From contig JABCPU010000383.1 in assembly GCA_016800925.1 (NCBI GenBank), positions 1 to 64,000 of the forward strand: a stretch of DNA of 64,000 nucleotides. Reading direction: 5' to 3'. A program made the position numbers and the translations under genes. Below the pieces are notes generated by a model that was given only the letters and a program-made list of their open reading frames with translations, searched no databases and was not told the DNA's origin. Each line of letters starts with the position of its first letter. Positions within the stretch are counted from its first letter, which is position 1. Below, piece by piece: positions 12,501-23,686 of this stretch. The DNA comes from Suillus spraguei (taxonomy: Eukaryota > Basidiomycota > Agaricomycetes > Boletales > Suillaceae).

Positions 12501-14732
12501 AGTATTTGTCTCATCACCGAGCGAAATCTTGCTAGCACAGTCAAACGCAGTTTCTTCGATTCCGGAGATGTATCCTTGGGTGTAATATCTGTTAAAATAA
12601 GTTGATACATGCTGTGCAACAGCTCCGCAGAGTCGCCTGACACCACAGTATTGTAGCATTCCGTTTGGGATCGCCCAAAACCAGATCCTTTGATGTATCC
12701 GCAGGCGAGACGCGCCCACTCGAAAAGTCCATCAGCTTTCTTAGCTAGGACTGCGAGCTCTTTGTCTTGAAAACCGAACGCTCCCAACTCCTCAGATACG
12801 TAAGTATGGATATCCCGCTCTGCGAATGCTGGTGGAATATCGTCCATCGACATCTGTTGAATATGCTGAACACCGTCAAACTCTTTCTTGATGTCATCAA
12901 GCGCGCGAGAGGTGACGATGAAGCGGAAATTGCCTGGGAGGTCTGTGATTTTGGGAACGGCGCGATTTGGATGCTTGCCAGCTAGAATGCGAAGGAGGTC
13001 TCTCCGTGTCTCTACTCCACCGCTCTCGTCCAGTGCATCGATCGCGACAACGATAGATTCCCCAGTTGGCCCACATGACTTCTTCAGTGGTTCGACTAGA
13101 AGCTTTTGCCACTGCTGGATGATATCCGCCGTCTTCTTGAGCGCACTGTCGGTCTTGACTGCATCTGCTAATTCCTTCCTCATCTCCGGATCATGGTCGG
13201 CCAAGTCGCGCGCAATTGTGGAAAAGATCTTTTCATGGCGACGATCTGCTTCTCGTTGCCGGTCAAAACAGTAACACGAACCAAGCCCTCCCACATCTTT
13301 GCGCCACTTGGCGATGGTGTGGGCGATGGCCGATTTGCCCTTGCCTGCAGGGCCAGATAACCACAGCACGCGTGGAACGTCGTCTCCAGTGCTGTTGACC
13401 CAATCCGTGATCTGGGAAAGGATTTCCGTGCGCGTCCCTTCAAGGCATTCTTTTCTGGTATCTAGTCCCGCGGCCTCTGCGTAAGTTATACCGCTGACAT
13501 CCAATGTTTCTTCTAAAAAGGTGTGAATATATGTCAAGTCATGAGGATATCCGAACCCTTACGCATATCATGGACGCTTATGGTTACGTCGCGAGCAATC
13601 TGATCCCGGAAGCCTTGCATGAGCTCATCGAACACGACATTGTACTTTTGGATCGCATCGTCCGTTTCCGAGACGACGTTCTTTGCGAGTCTGGTCCCTG
13701 TGATGATAGTAGGAGCTTGAGACGGTGGAGAACGCAACAAATTGTGAAGACTCACAAAATTTCTTGGTCTCCGAATAATTTTTGATAAAATTGGCGCATT
13801 CACGTGTCTGCTGAGAAATCTTTGCGAGGATAGCGCCCATCGACGAGATTTTGTGAAGCATGTCGTCTTGTGTTATGAAGCTGTAAACGTCACATATCTT
13901 CTTGAGGAGTTTGAGTACCGCGTTATCGCGATCCGCTTGAGCTAGAATAATCTGCATAGACAATTGCTGAATTACAGTGGGAGATCGGGAGAGAGTAATG
14001 GAAAACATACTTTGGCTGCACAAGATAACGCGCCCAGTGCCATCTTTGCATATGGATGCACCTGTGAAATGAGATTAGCTCGGTTCTGATCGAGAGGAGT
14101 GTCCATACATCCGCGAGCTTCCCGATAACAGTGTCGAATATCCTGAGCGGTTCGAGATATGTATCCTGGAAATTGTCGGCAGCATCGAGATCCTCTTGTG
14201 CGCCTTGAAAAGCAGAGTTCACGGTCATTGTAGGTCCGGAAAGTGAATGCATGCGGTTTGCAGCCTCTTGAGTAACCTGAAGTGCTGATCGGGTATCATC
14301 CTCCACTGCCACAGCAGACAGAGCCGCCTAAACACCAGAAATTAGAGAGAGCGTAGAGACTGGAGGGCAAGTGCGAGAAGCTACGTACCTGGAGATTCGG
14401 GGTCGATGAAGCACGTTCATTCTGGGGAACAGGGCTGGGGTTGAGGGAATCCTTGGAGCGCTTATGCGAATCTTAGTCGTATTCCAGGAGACTTATTACA
14501 CATGCTGGTGGACTCACCGATATCCTCAACTTTTTGGCACCTTCTCTAACCTTCTGCAAAAAGCGACCAACTCTGCTACGGGGTCGATGCTAGAGGAAGG
14601 ATACGTCAATGTCGGTATTTGGAGTGAAGTAAACTAAGTGATCCTGGTCATTAAGACACGTACCGAGCCTCCAGGAGGTATTGCTTCGCTTGTTGTGTGG
14701 GTGGGTTGAGTTGGTGATTTGCCCTTTCTCAT
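9501..14732 (-). CDS. NACHT-WD40 (NLR-like, STAND) protein with 14 WD repeats; one frameshift
   Basis: Large signal-transducing NTPase of the kind that acts in fungal non-self recognition (HET-E/HET-D type architecture). The start is ATG at 14732 (MRKGKSPTQPTHTTSEA). Several short exons give a helical N-terminal region (LADVHPYAKMALGALSCAAK; IILAQADRDNAVLKLLKKI). The NACHT exon (about 11947-13530) has Walker A GPAGKGKSAIAHTIA near 13340 and Walker B VVAIDALDES near 13035. An intron ending ACACAG joins WLK to GDSEFKDVSSTVMDVQRF. Then follow 14 WD40 units of exactly 43 residues (129 bp), 9905-11650, nearly identical except at a few positions. The protein ends in a tail with LNVDSGWVVGPKCRLLFWVP. 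A single-base deletion in repeat 5 near 11046 (GCCCG instead of GCCCCG) breaks the frame. If real, the product is cut after five repeats; if it is an assembly error the gene is complete. Confidence 0.85.
9905..11650 (-). repeat. 129-bp tandem array encoding 14 WD40 repeats
   Basis: Perfect 129-bp periodicity, for example the string GTGCCGTCCGGCGAGAA recurs at 129-base steps. The core residues (SFSPDGTRIVSGS, TVRLWDAATGQPVGEPLRGH) are almost invariant. Variation is concentrated at the residues around GS-xDx-T and GHT-xx-VxS. Because 129 is divisible by three, the array also stays open in other frames. Confidence 0.95.
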
Positions 14733-14779
14733 TGTGAATAGCAGAGGATCAGTATGAGTTGGAAGGGACGTACTTATAT

Positions 14780-14795
14780 CGATTATATAAAATAG
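14780..14795 (-). promoter_or_regulatory. possible TATA box of the NLR gene
   Basis: On the minus strand the sequence TTTTATATAATCG lies about 50-60 bases before the ATG at 14732. Position and sequence fit a TATA element; there is no further evidence. Confidence 0.35.
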
Positions 14796-14879
14796 AAGTA
14801 CAAGCCTCGAGGCAAATATTTATAGAACTATTCGGCAGTAGAATGTAGCTAATCGACCAATGATGATATCCAAGATTGA

Positions 14880-16110
14880 TGCCGACCGTGCATGAGGTTT
14901 ATGTACCAGTACCGCTGTGGTTAACGGCACCGTTCGGGTCCTTTCGAATTTCTGAAAACCCTTGTCGAACAGTCTGAGGCATTTTCGTTGTGGACTTTGG
15001 GGTTTGAAGGAACTCGAAAGAACCGAGTCAAGATCCGACTGATAACAAAGTACAGCTTCTGTTCCCAGTGATGGTATTTTTAGATTGGTTGTTCATTAGC
15101 GCTTTAGCAGTCACTCTTCTCCTCATTTCATCAGGACCTTTTGAATGCATCAACTAAGCTACCGCACCCTCTACAATAATCCTCATCTCCACTTTCTCAC
15201 CATAAAGGCTGGCGCTGCCTTCAGATGGACCCGTATCTAGATGAACTCCACTATATCCACGTTATCACAACTCTGTGTAGAATTCCAACATCAGGTTGCT
15301 ATACAACGATCTGAAATTCTTTCCCTGGGTTCAATTAGATAAGTTGTTGCCCTCTTCCTTTTGGATACATTACTACGTCTGACCTGGTGTTCAGTCACGG
15401 TAGCTCTATGCACGATCGATAATGATCTCGACACTTCGTCGTTCACGTTGAATATACATCGAGGTCTAAACGCCCTGGAGTAACAAGGCCTAGTATTCGA
15501 AATTCAACAAGTTAGAGGTAATGATAGACGGGCAGAAAAAAATAGAAATCAATTTTAATACTCGAATTTTTCTCCAAACCCCTGTCGAGTAGAATCCTTA
15601 TTGCGAATGCCGTGAGGGTGTTCGGACTTTGTCTGTGCAGGGTTTGGAAACTTCATGTAACAGGGCGTCGTACACCATGGTCCCTTCAAATGGATATTTT
15701 CACCTGTCACATTCGCACCGCAATGATTTGAAATTATAATTATAATAATGGCCCTCTGATAAGCACACAGCGTTCAGACCCAGGGCTCGTTACATTACAG
15801 TAGCCGCATATAGTCAATCTAATACTTGGCCACCGCACCCTCTTATACTCTCCATCTCATTATAAAGGCTGGCGCTCCCTTCAAATCGTCATTTCCACCC
15901 GTGTCCTACATAGATGCACTCCGTTGGACGTACTTGTATGAAATAGAAGTAGGCAAATATTTGACAACATGCACTGTAATCGTCCAATGATCATATTCTG
16001 ATCGCAGTGATCGGTACCACGGCACAGGCTTCTCGTCTGCTCCCGTGCTGACTTCCAACATAAGTTGGCTGTCTCCTCATCGCACCCACTGGTACTGAAT
16101 GCAGCATGAA
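14880..16110. repeat. partly duplicated upstream blocks of the NLR gene
   Basis: No gene. Related blocks recur: GGCTGGCGCT-CCTTCA at about 15210, 15868 and (as GGTCGGCGCTCCCTT) 16709; and a GTACTT-GAAATAGAAGTA-GGCAAATATTT block near 14775 and 15930. These look like overlapping copies of the 5' flank of the NLR gene. Confidence 0.55.
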
Positions 16111-16111
16111 A

Positions 16112-16400
16112 CCAACTAACTCTGCCACGGGGCCGGTGCTAGAGGAAGGATGCATCAATGTCAGTGTTTGGAGTGAAGTGAACCAAGTAATCCTCATAAG
16201 CCATGTATCGAGTCTCTATGAGGTGTTGCTTCGCTAGTTGTGTGGGTTTCTTGAGCCAAATCCTTCTGAGTCGATGAGTTGCCTTTTCTCATTGTGAATA
16301 AGTACTAGCGGTTGATCAGGAAGTGATCTACTCACATCATCATTTACTATATTTACATAATAATTTATAGCACTATTACTATTCGGCAGAGTAGTTTCTG
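16112..16400 (-). pseudogene. orphan first exon and promoter of a second NLR gene
   Basis: This block aligns with 14566-14860, the first exon, first intron and promoter of the NLR gene, over nearly 300 bases with many substitutions and small indels. It retains ATG at 16292 and a related peptide (MRKGNSSTQKDLAQ then THTTSEATP), but the splice donor is GA instead of GT (CTC/GATACA versus CTC/GGTACG), and no NACHT or WD sequence follows. It is a relic of a tandem duplication about 1.5 kb apart. Confidence 0.7.
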
Positions 16401-16599
16401 AGTTGAACGTTGAATGACTCCACCGTCTATCGGGCTCTCAATATTCGCCCTCTGATACGCAGTGCATCCTACTTGTATCTATAGTGTCCGCGGCCTCAGA
16501 TGTACTACGATACATAAAACCACTTCTCCCGCTGGATCACATCACATGTGTTGTACGTCAATTGGTTGTACTATAGCTAAACTGCATTAGGACACACAC

Positions 16600-18460
16600 T
16601 TCTCCTCATATCCACCGGTACCGAATGCATCAACGATCAACGTCGTCAATCCCTTCTATGCAGTCACCACTCCTTCTTACTTCCCAACCTCACTTTTTTA
16701 CAATGAAGGTCGGCGCTCCCTTAAAATGGTCGTTTTCACCCGCCAACTCCAGCGTGTCCTAGGTGCGCTTCTGTCAGTCTGGCAGGTCCCCGACTCCGCC
16801 ATCCACGTCAACAGAACGATGTGTAAAATTCAAATATTGTTGTCCATCCTGGGCTTAGCAAATTCGCAGTGTTACAGCCATTTTAATTTGCCACTGCATT
16901 CGAAGTTCGGGTTGATATTTGGATTGGCATGACCGCAATGAAGCACTGAAGATTTCTCTTTTGCTGTTTTTGGGAGACCATAGACCCTACATTTGCAACT
17001 CTGCAGGCGATTAAATTTCGAACCACGAGTGGTACCCATCGAGTTGCGGCCCTGTCACCCCAAATTCCAGCCTCTCCATTTCCAATCTTCAATGGAGCAA
17101 CCTGGTTGAATCTCGATGCTTACGACGATCTCGTGACTACATGTTTGCCAGAAGTCCTTGCTGATTATGCCTCGTGGTCCTAGCTTCATTAACGCGACTG
17201 TACAAAGTGCTCCGATTTGGGATCTGCCAATGATTGTGATCACCTTCTACAAAGTCCGTAGTAACCTGGCGCGGCTAAAAGCAAAGAAAATGAACGGCGA
17301 AGGTGGATAGGTGCAACGAGGTAGGCTCCAAAACAGCTTCTTCCATTGAACGTCCTGACATCGTCACAGGGAAGACGAGTTGCCTTTCTAATGAACTCAG
17401 AAGCTCAACTGTTTGTCGCAAGGTAAAGTTTTGAAGCCTCAGGCCTCGGGGATTAAGCCTGTTTTGAAACGAGAACAGCCGGGAAATCATTGCTCAGTAG
17501 TGTCTGATGCCCACCCGTAAATCAGGTGTTTATTCCCATAATCGACCACGAGACGGTGACGTGCTGCCTTTATCACAGAGAGTATCGCGCTGACGTGAAT
17601 GTCAATAATTGTATTGCAGCTTTGCAAACCGGCGGTGTGGAATCCATCGTGACTATGCTGGTCCGTCTTTCTTTGCGATAACATGCGTCTAGACTATTAT
17701 TTAGAGTCTTATTTTTTCAGTTGTCTTGATGGCCAAGCAGGGATATTGAAACGAGTCTACTGCTCACGAACGGAAAGGCCTATGCCATTGTGCGGGAGCT
17801 GTTATTAGCAGACGTTGATTTTACCACGCCTTACATATACCAGGACCAGCTCCATTGCCTTTCACCTGACTCTTGGCCTTCATATCAAGGTGGTGTCCTT
17901 TGGCATTCGATCATGTTTTTATTCTGTAGCTGGCCCTTGGCCGGATGGCCTGGTGGAAATCGTCGTGGAAGTTACGTACCTAATTCTGGCAATGTTGGCA
18001 CGTTTGGCCATCGTCCTCTCGACCGAGTCATACTTTCGGCGGCAGAAATTCTATGGTCTTGTGGCTATTCCATACGTGTAATCGGCGGGGAATATTGACA
18101 CTCATGGACGACACGCTCCATTGAAGGCCAAGGCCTTTGCAACTGGCTCATATTCGATGGACATTACCAACCGACGAAAATTTCACCGTCCAGGGGCTGG
18201 CACCTCACCAAGCCACGAGGCTGGCATCCCTACCAACTGGTATTTGGACAGCTGTAACGATGGCCCTCATGGCAAGTTCTTATATCGTTATATATGCGCT
18301 CTACTGGACTTCACAAATATTCACCGCTCCCTCAGATACTCCAGTCTGCAAGCATAAGTACCACAGTCGTCGCTTCATAATTGTCATGTCAATGCAATTT
18401 GTCAATTGCTCGAGCAATGGAGTATCTGCCTCTGCGCCAGCACCTGTGGGTTGTTAATCT
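16600..18460. other. region without a confident gene; fragments of open frame
   Basis: 16600-16850 resembles 15090-15330 (upstream duplication unit). Between 17000 and 18460 there are short plus-strand frames. One at 17815-18081 encodes a hydrophobic stretch (VEVTYLILAMLARLAIVL) and one at 18137-18457 another (AVTMALMASSYIVIYALYW). They could be exons of a membrane protein or a decayed copy of one. No splice-consistent model was found and no family is recognised. Confidence 0.3.
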
Positions 18461-18466
18461 TCTTAT

Positions 18467-18802
18467 GTGACATCATTGCAACTAAATTGGCAATTACAGG
18501 AGTCCCATTCTCTCGCTGAGACTTTCTTCTGTTGGTGGGATACTGTATATGGATTGCATTGTAACGCCTTGATTTATGGCTACGATCTTTCCACTCACCT
18601 GCGCGAGGTTCATGGAATTCATGGGCCGGACAATACTCGCGTTCTCTGCCGATGGAAATCTTGTAATAAGGAGCTCAACAAGGAGAGTCTTGCGAGGCAC
18701 ATTGAGGAAACTCATATGAGGATTGCCTACGAGTGCGGGTGCGGGAGTAAATTCTCGCGCAGAGATACTCTCAGCAAACACAAGAGAGCGCTGCAGCATT
18801 AG
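18467..18802 (+). CDS. small C2H2 zinc-finger protein
   Basis: A 111-residue frame from ATG at 18467 to TAG at 18800. It matches a common short Agaricomycete zinc-finger family: a first degenerate finger (LHCNALIYGYDLSTHLREVHG), a second finger CRWKSCNKELNKESLARHIE with ETH (C-X4-C-X12-H-X3-H), and a third ECGCGSKFSRRDTLSKHKR (C-X1-C-X12-H-X4-H). Nucleic-acid or protein binding is expected from the fold; the target is unknown. The first 30 residues do not resemble the family, so the real start may be an upstream exon. The first finger lacks one of its cysteines. Confidence 0.65.
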   Translation: MTSLQLNWQLQESHSLAETFFCWWDTVYGLHCNALIYGYDLSTHLREVHGIHGPDNTRVLCRWKSCNKELNKESLARHIEETHMRIAYECGCGSKFSRRDTLSKHKRALQH

Positions 18803-19389
18803 ATGGGAATCTTTAAACGTGTGATCAGGTATCTACCTTCTATCTCATGACTTCAGCTAGGGCTTCTGTTGTCTGTGTTGCATACGATCCCACGTATTTA
18901 CTAGTCTTCTCTATATTATTTACCCTGGTGGTACTTATATATATATATAGTTCGAGTACGAAAATATATTCCAAATACTAAATTGCTAGCAATTTGTCAA
19001 ATTTTCAAGCTAAACACATAATGCCTACTCTAGGGTTCCTAGTTCGTGAATCTGCGTTATTATTTTCCATAGATCGTACGTTCTGATAGACTATTTACAG
19101 AGTGGGAGGTTTCTTGCTCAATGCAAACAACTAAGTGAACTCATGAATTGCAGGAAATGCAATTGTGCGCAGTATCTGTTCTAATCAAATGAATAAGCTA
19201 TCTAAAATTATGGTCTAGTATTCTCTAGGGTACGTCAAGGAACAGAAGGATCTTCATGATCAGGTTGCATAACCAACGAAGCTGGTGCAAAAACAAGAGG
19301 AAGGGACACATTTCCGGTGGAGCTCTCTTCAGTGCGATGAGCTATGTCGTACAGCTCGCGGTGCATGCGTGTAGCTATTATTCCATGTA
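18803..19389. other. AT-rich intergenic region with a repeated block
   Basis: No gene seen. A block at about 18845-18935 (GCTTCTGTTGTCTGTGTTG, then TATTTACTAGTCTTCTCT) resembles 21395-21475. A TATATATATATAG microsatellite lies at about 18940-18952. Confidence 0.4.
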
Positions 19390-20600
19390 TTAAGAATTGT
19401 AATCTACGAAACGGTCAGCCAATATATTCAGTCCAAGTAACAGCACCTTACTCTGATGCCACGTCGCCGTATGATGCCTGCAATCATATCTTGAGTTCAA
19501 CGCTGAATTTATAATGTTAGGCACGCACTGGAAGAGTGCACATGATGGCCACAACCATGGTGGAAGATACTGGTCCGCCACAAAGATTAGTGTCAGTTTA
19601 TGAAGAACGATGCTTTGCTCACAAAGCCCACAGGTAAAGTAAAATATGTTATGTCTGACCAAAATTCGCACGAGAGGTAAATGGTTTCCATATTCCGATC
19701 TATAAAGCTTCCATGAGTGATACAACATGAAAGCGAGGATTTCTATGAAAAAATTAATGTGACAATAAAAATACCGTGAAACTCAACTCACCTATTTCTC
19801 CGATGACAAGCAAGACATAAGCAAAGATGCCAATGCGACCCTGCTTGCTGTTGTAGCAACTTGCGACTTTTGGAATAGGTGACTGTGTGACTATATCACA
19901 TCGTTGTGAGCCACCGCGTCAGCGAGTAGGAGACTCACTTGTGGAGGAAGAGTTGCCTAATGTAAGTATCACCGCTACTGGGACCAGAATGATCTGTACG
20001 TTTGGTCATTGACAAAATATTTCACCTACAAAAGACTGACTCACTGCAATGTTGCAACAGGTTATCAGCCATCTGGGACCCGTTATCGCCCGAACCCTTT
20101 GCATAAAGAGTGCTGCGGGATGTTGGAACCAGGGTCAGCCACAGAAATAATGGATAACAGAAAACACTGACATTCGGCACAGAACAGTACGATCCCTGTG
20201 ATATCTAGCAGAGGCGACAGTTCCAGAAGTATTTGATTCACAAAGTCAACTCACATGAGTTAAATGCAAACAAAGTTGTGCATGACTGAGAATTTTGTTT
20301 CGACATAGTACGAAATATATAGGTAACAATCGATGCGAATGGTAAGTACCGGCAGACAAGATAGGTCAGTTTGGGTATTCGCCATGGAGCGTACAGTATG
20401 AATGCGACCTTTGCGCGTCACTTGTCAGCCTCTAGGTGCTATCATGACATTACATGAATGAAACGTACCTCTTTATCGAGTGTGAGAGCAAAGTCGTAAA
20501 ACTATTAGTCAAATAATCAACCTCTTGATAGGTCGTCACTGAGTTGGTACCAACCCAAAGACTTGCTGTAGCAACTAATACGAAAGTTCAGCTCTAACAC
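19390..20600 (-). CDS. DUF6533-like multi-pass membrane protein
   Basis: Several small minus-strand exons fit this basidiomycete 7-TM family. [11 protein letters not shown] (about 20475-20505) continues after an intron with [20 protein letters not shown] (about 20340-20410), the pattern of helices 1-2. Further exons read [20 protein letters not shown] (about 19795-19860), then after a 48-bp intron [20 protein letters not shown] and [15 protein letters not shown], the family's typical helix 5/6 region. The 3' part ([12 protein letters not shown], then a basic tail) is close to 19390-19510. The first exon and the stop are not resolved. Function is unknown in the whole family. It could also be a partly decayed copy. 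Confidence 0.5.
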
Positions 20601-21564
20601 TGCTACATACAACCATTGGTAGCACGCACAGAGAGCACACTATGTACCGTGGCAGTCAGATTGTTGAATGCCATACTGATTCTGATCATCTACTCACGTT
20701 AGCATGCTGTAGTATGATACCGATACTGATATCAGCTTGGTCAAATAACGGGACCATGATAGCGGACGACCAACTACTAGGTCTATTGCGGATATCCATT
20801 ATATGGTTCAGTCTAAAAAGCTATGTGCCGGTTTTCGCGGTCCGGTATACCCAATTGGGCTTAGTACTGCTTGGGTGAAATGTAAAGCGTTGATTTGTCT
20901 CCTTCAAGCAGCAGTCTGCGCAATGCTGTGTCTATAGAAGTGGAGCCGGAGTTTGCGAAGACCGCGTGAACGTTTACCAACCTTGTCGTGTAACACACCA
21001 TATGCACTTGTGCTAGTACTAAGTAGTACTAGGTGATTGACAGTGGCACGTCGGCATAGAACAGAGATTTAGATTTAGAACAGCGTTTTAAACGCTGCGG
21101 GAAGTCATCCGGTGTAAAGTAAAGTTCAAGCTTCAACTTGAAGTTTGTTTGCATGTATGTACATGAACACAGTCTGTCCCGCTTCTGAATTAATGTTGCA
21201 AAGACTCACTGCATGAGTTCCTCACGGCTTTGCTGCCGAGTTTTCGCTTTATTCAGGTGAACTATGCTGTCCATGAGGCCTTTTGATGTTTCTACAAGGT
21301 ATGGTATGATTTATGTTCGACCAGCTAACAATTGTCAGACTCATGAATTGAATCCACAAAAAAATACTCCCTTGGTAAGTGCCTATGCCATAACTTTAGT
21401 AGCTAGAGCTTATGTTGTCTATGATCCAATGCATTTACTAGTTTCCTCTACAATGAGTTTACCTGCTAATATATTTTGGTGAACCGTATCCACCAAGACA
21501 CAGTCACGTGCTTGTTTTTATTATTTCGACAGCTTATGCACTACTGTACTAGTACTTCTTCGAC
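20601..21564. other. intergenic region; small palindrome
   Basis: No convincing gene; two plus-strand frames (78 and 72 codons) have no recognisable features. A perfect inverted repeat, CTAGTACT-AAGT-AGTACTAG, is at about 21013-21032. Confidence 0.4.
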
Positions 21565-23324
21565 ATGAACACCCATGGCCAGATTCCGCTCATTGACGAG
21601 GAAAATCCCTTCTACTGCCCGAGCTTCCCGGCTGCAGCGTATCTGGCTACCCTCCGGCAAGCTCTTCAATCGAATCCTTTTCTTTTTCAAGACATGTCCT
21701 TGCGCTCTTTTTTCTGGAAAATTGGTCTCTGCTCCACAAAAGAAGACCAAAATCATACCAGCAATGCCATCGCTCATAACACCTTAGATGCACCTTCATG
21801 GCCGAGCAGCCCGGACGTCCAATCGCCGATCATTCTCGCGCGAAATCAGGTCTCAAATGATTTGCCAGTATTGCGACGTGGATTGGCGTGGAGGAGAGCT
21901 TCGACACGCGTTCCGAAGCATCCTCGAGACTCTTCCGAGCCTGAAGACCACATCTTTCTTGGAGGACTATCGAAACGAGGTCGTTCTTCACAATCTGTTC
22001 ATACGAGCCCTGTTGACGATAGTGGAATCAAACCGCTATCTTATACTTTGCGTCATCACGATCCACTCGCGGTATCATATCAAGAGGTTCCAAGAACACT
22101 CTCAGGTGTCCCTCTTTTCCCCTTCAGGAGATGTCTATCTTCGCTCCCACTTCGAGTTCCCCCTCTTAAATACTAAATATATATCGCATATACTGACTAT
22201 ATGCGTCACAGCCTGGATCTATGAATCCGAAACAGGAGATGAAACGCCAGTTGACCTTTCTTACCTGGTGAATCGTCTTGAAATGGTCATTCCGGGCACG
22301 GGTGTGCACCAGACGTTCTTAGGAGACCCTCTGGCCGTTCTACACCTCACTCACCAGAAAATCGCGAATGTTCTAGCAGACCGGGGTATCGATCGCAGGA
22401 ATGTCTCCCCCTGTCATAAATGCTGAATGGTTTTAGGACTACTTACCGAAATCGTGTTGACGCTCCTGCGAGGTGGCAATATCGATAGGTTGGAGCTAGG
22501 GCCTACGATGTGCGAGGAAGATGGGCTAAATCTACATTCAAGCAATCTTTTGCGCGGTAAAGCTCTTGGAAACACTTTTATGTTATAGGCTTGACTTCCG
22601 GCAGTGTTCAGCAGACCTAGTTACTACTTGACGCTCAAGGAACTGGTCCTCGACGGTGGCCACTTGGAACGCGACTTTGACCTCGTTCATATCCAACAAC
22701 TTCCTAACCTAGAAAGACTCCACCTCGAGGGGACTAACATCGGAAACGAAGCGTTGGCTATCAAATTTTTCGTATATTCATGATGGCTGACGGACTCTCA
22801 GAGTCTTCTTATTGGTCACCCTCAAAGAGAAGTTGTATTATCTGAACCTTGCACACAATTCGAATATCGACGACGACGCAATACCAGCTATCCTCCTACT
22901 CATCAATCTTAGATATCTTTCAATTCAGGCAACTGGAATTGATATGCCTGGTTTTCGTCGGCTCGCGGCGGTAATCCACGCCGAGGATCGTGTCATTGAC
23001 ATTGAAATTCCATTCAGATGCGAGAAATATATTGATAGTTGAGTGTTTCTTGTTCATTTGGCGTAACTTACCCAGTTTGCAGACTTACACAAGCAGTACC
23101 TGGTCGATCCTGCATTACCTCTGATCACTGATCCCTCTGCATGTCCATTGTTGTCAAATGTCGCGCTCATTCGCAACCTTCAAGCTCACGCCGATATCAA
23201 CCCCTCGATCGTAGCGACAGGAACGCGTCTAGAGATGATCGAGAGATTGAAGAAGCTCCTGGAACGAAGGCAGATGGACCTTATTGTGCGTAGTATGATT
23301 TGTGGGGAACCTGGGGAGGTCTGA
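21565..23324 (+). CDS. RNI-like / leucine-rich repeat protein
   Basis: Multi-exon gene from ATG at 21565 ([20 protein letters not shown]) to TGA at 23322-23324. The first exon contains [16 protein letters not shown] second frame carries [20 protein letters not shown] and a hydrophobic helical stretch. The second half shows leucine-rich segments in successive exons: [58 protein letters not shown], and [20 protein letters not shown] then [19 protein letters not shown]. This spacing is typical of ribonuclease-inhibitor-like LRR proteins abundant in Agaricomycetes, often with F-box N-termini. No clear F-box was found here. The C-terminus is a basic helix ([13 protein letters not shown]). Role unknown; a protein-binding surface is expected. 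Confidence 0.65.
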
Positions 23325-23686
23325 GATTCTCATGTGAAAGTTATAATAATAAATGTGAAAAGTGACATGAGGCTACCGCAAATATTCTTGCCTCGGAGTA
23401 CTACTACAATGGAAGTGGAAATACGGAAACAACACACAGCTTCCTCTAAGTATACTCCGTAGCATGGCAAATGAATTTTCATGCATCTACTTTGGTATTG
23501 GTGTGAACGAGTCTAAGGTGCACTGGCCGTTTGAATGATCGCGTATTCCTTTCTCTCATTTCATCCACTGCTCCCAAATCTTCGACACCATGAGAAGCAC
23601 TGAAAAAAGAAACAGCATCATCACGTCGAAACGGAATGCAAGAGACAAGGCACTGGGTTTTGCTGGACCTTATTTGGGGAACGACC

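Noticed and set aside
20642..21482. Plus-strand frames of 78 and 72 codons
   Set aside because: No domain, no splice partners; AT-rich sequence, one overlapping a diverged repeat block.
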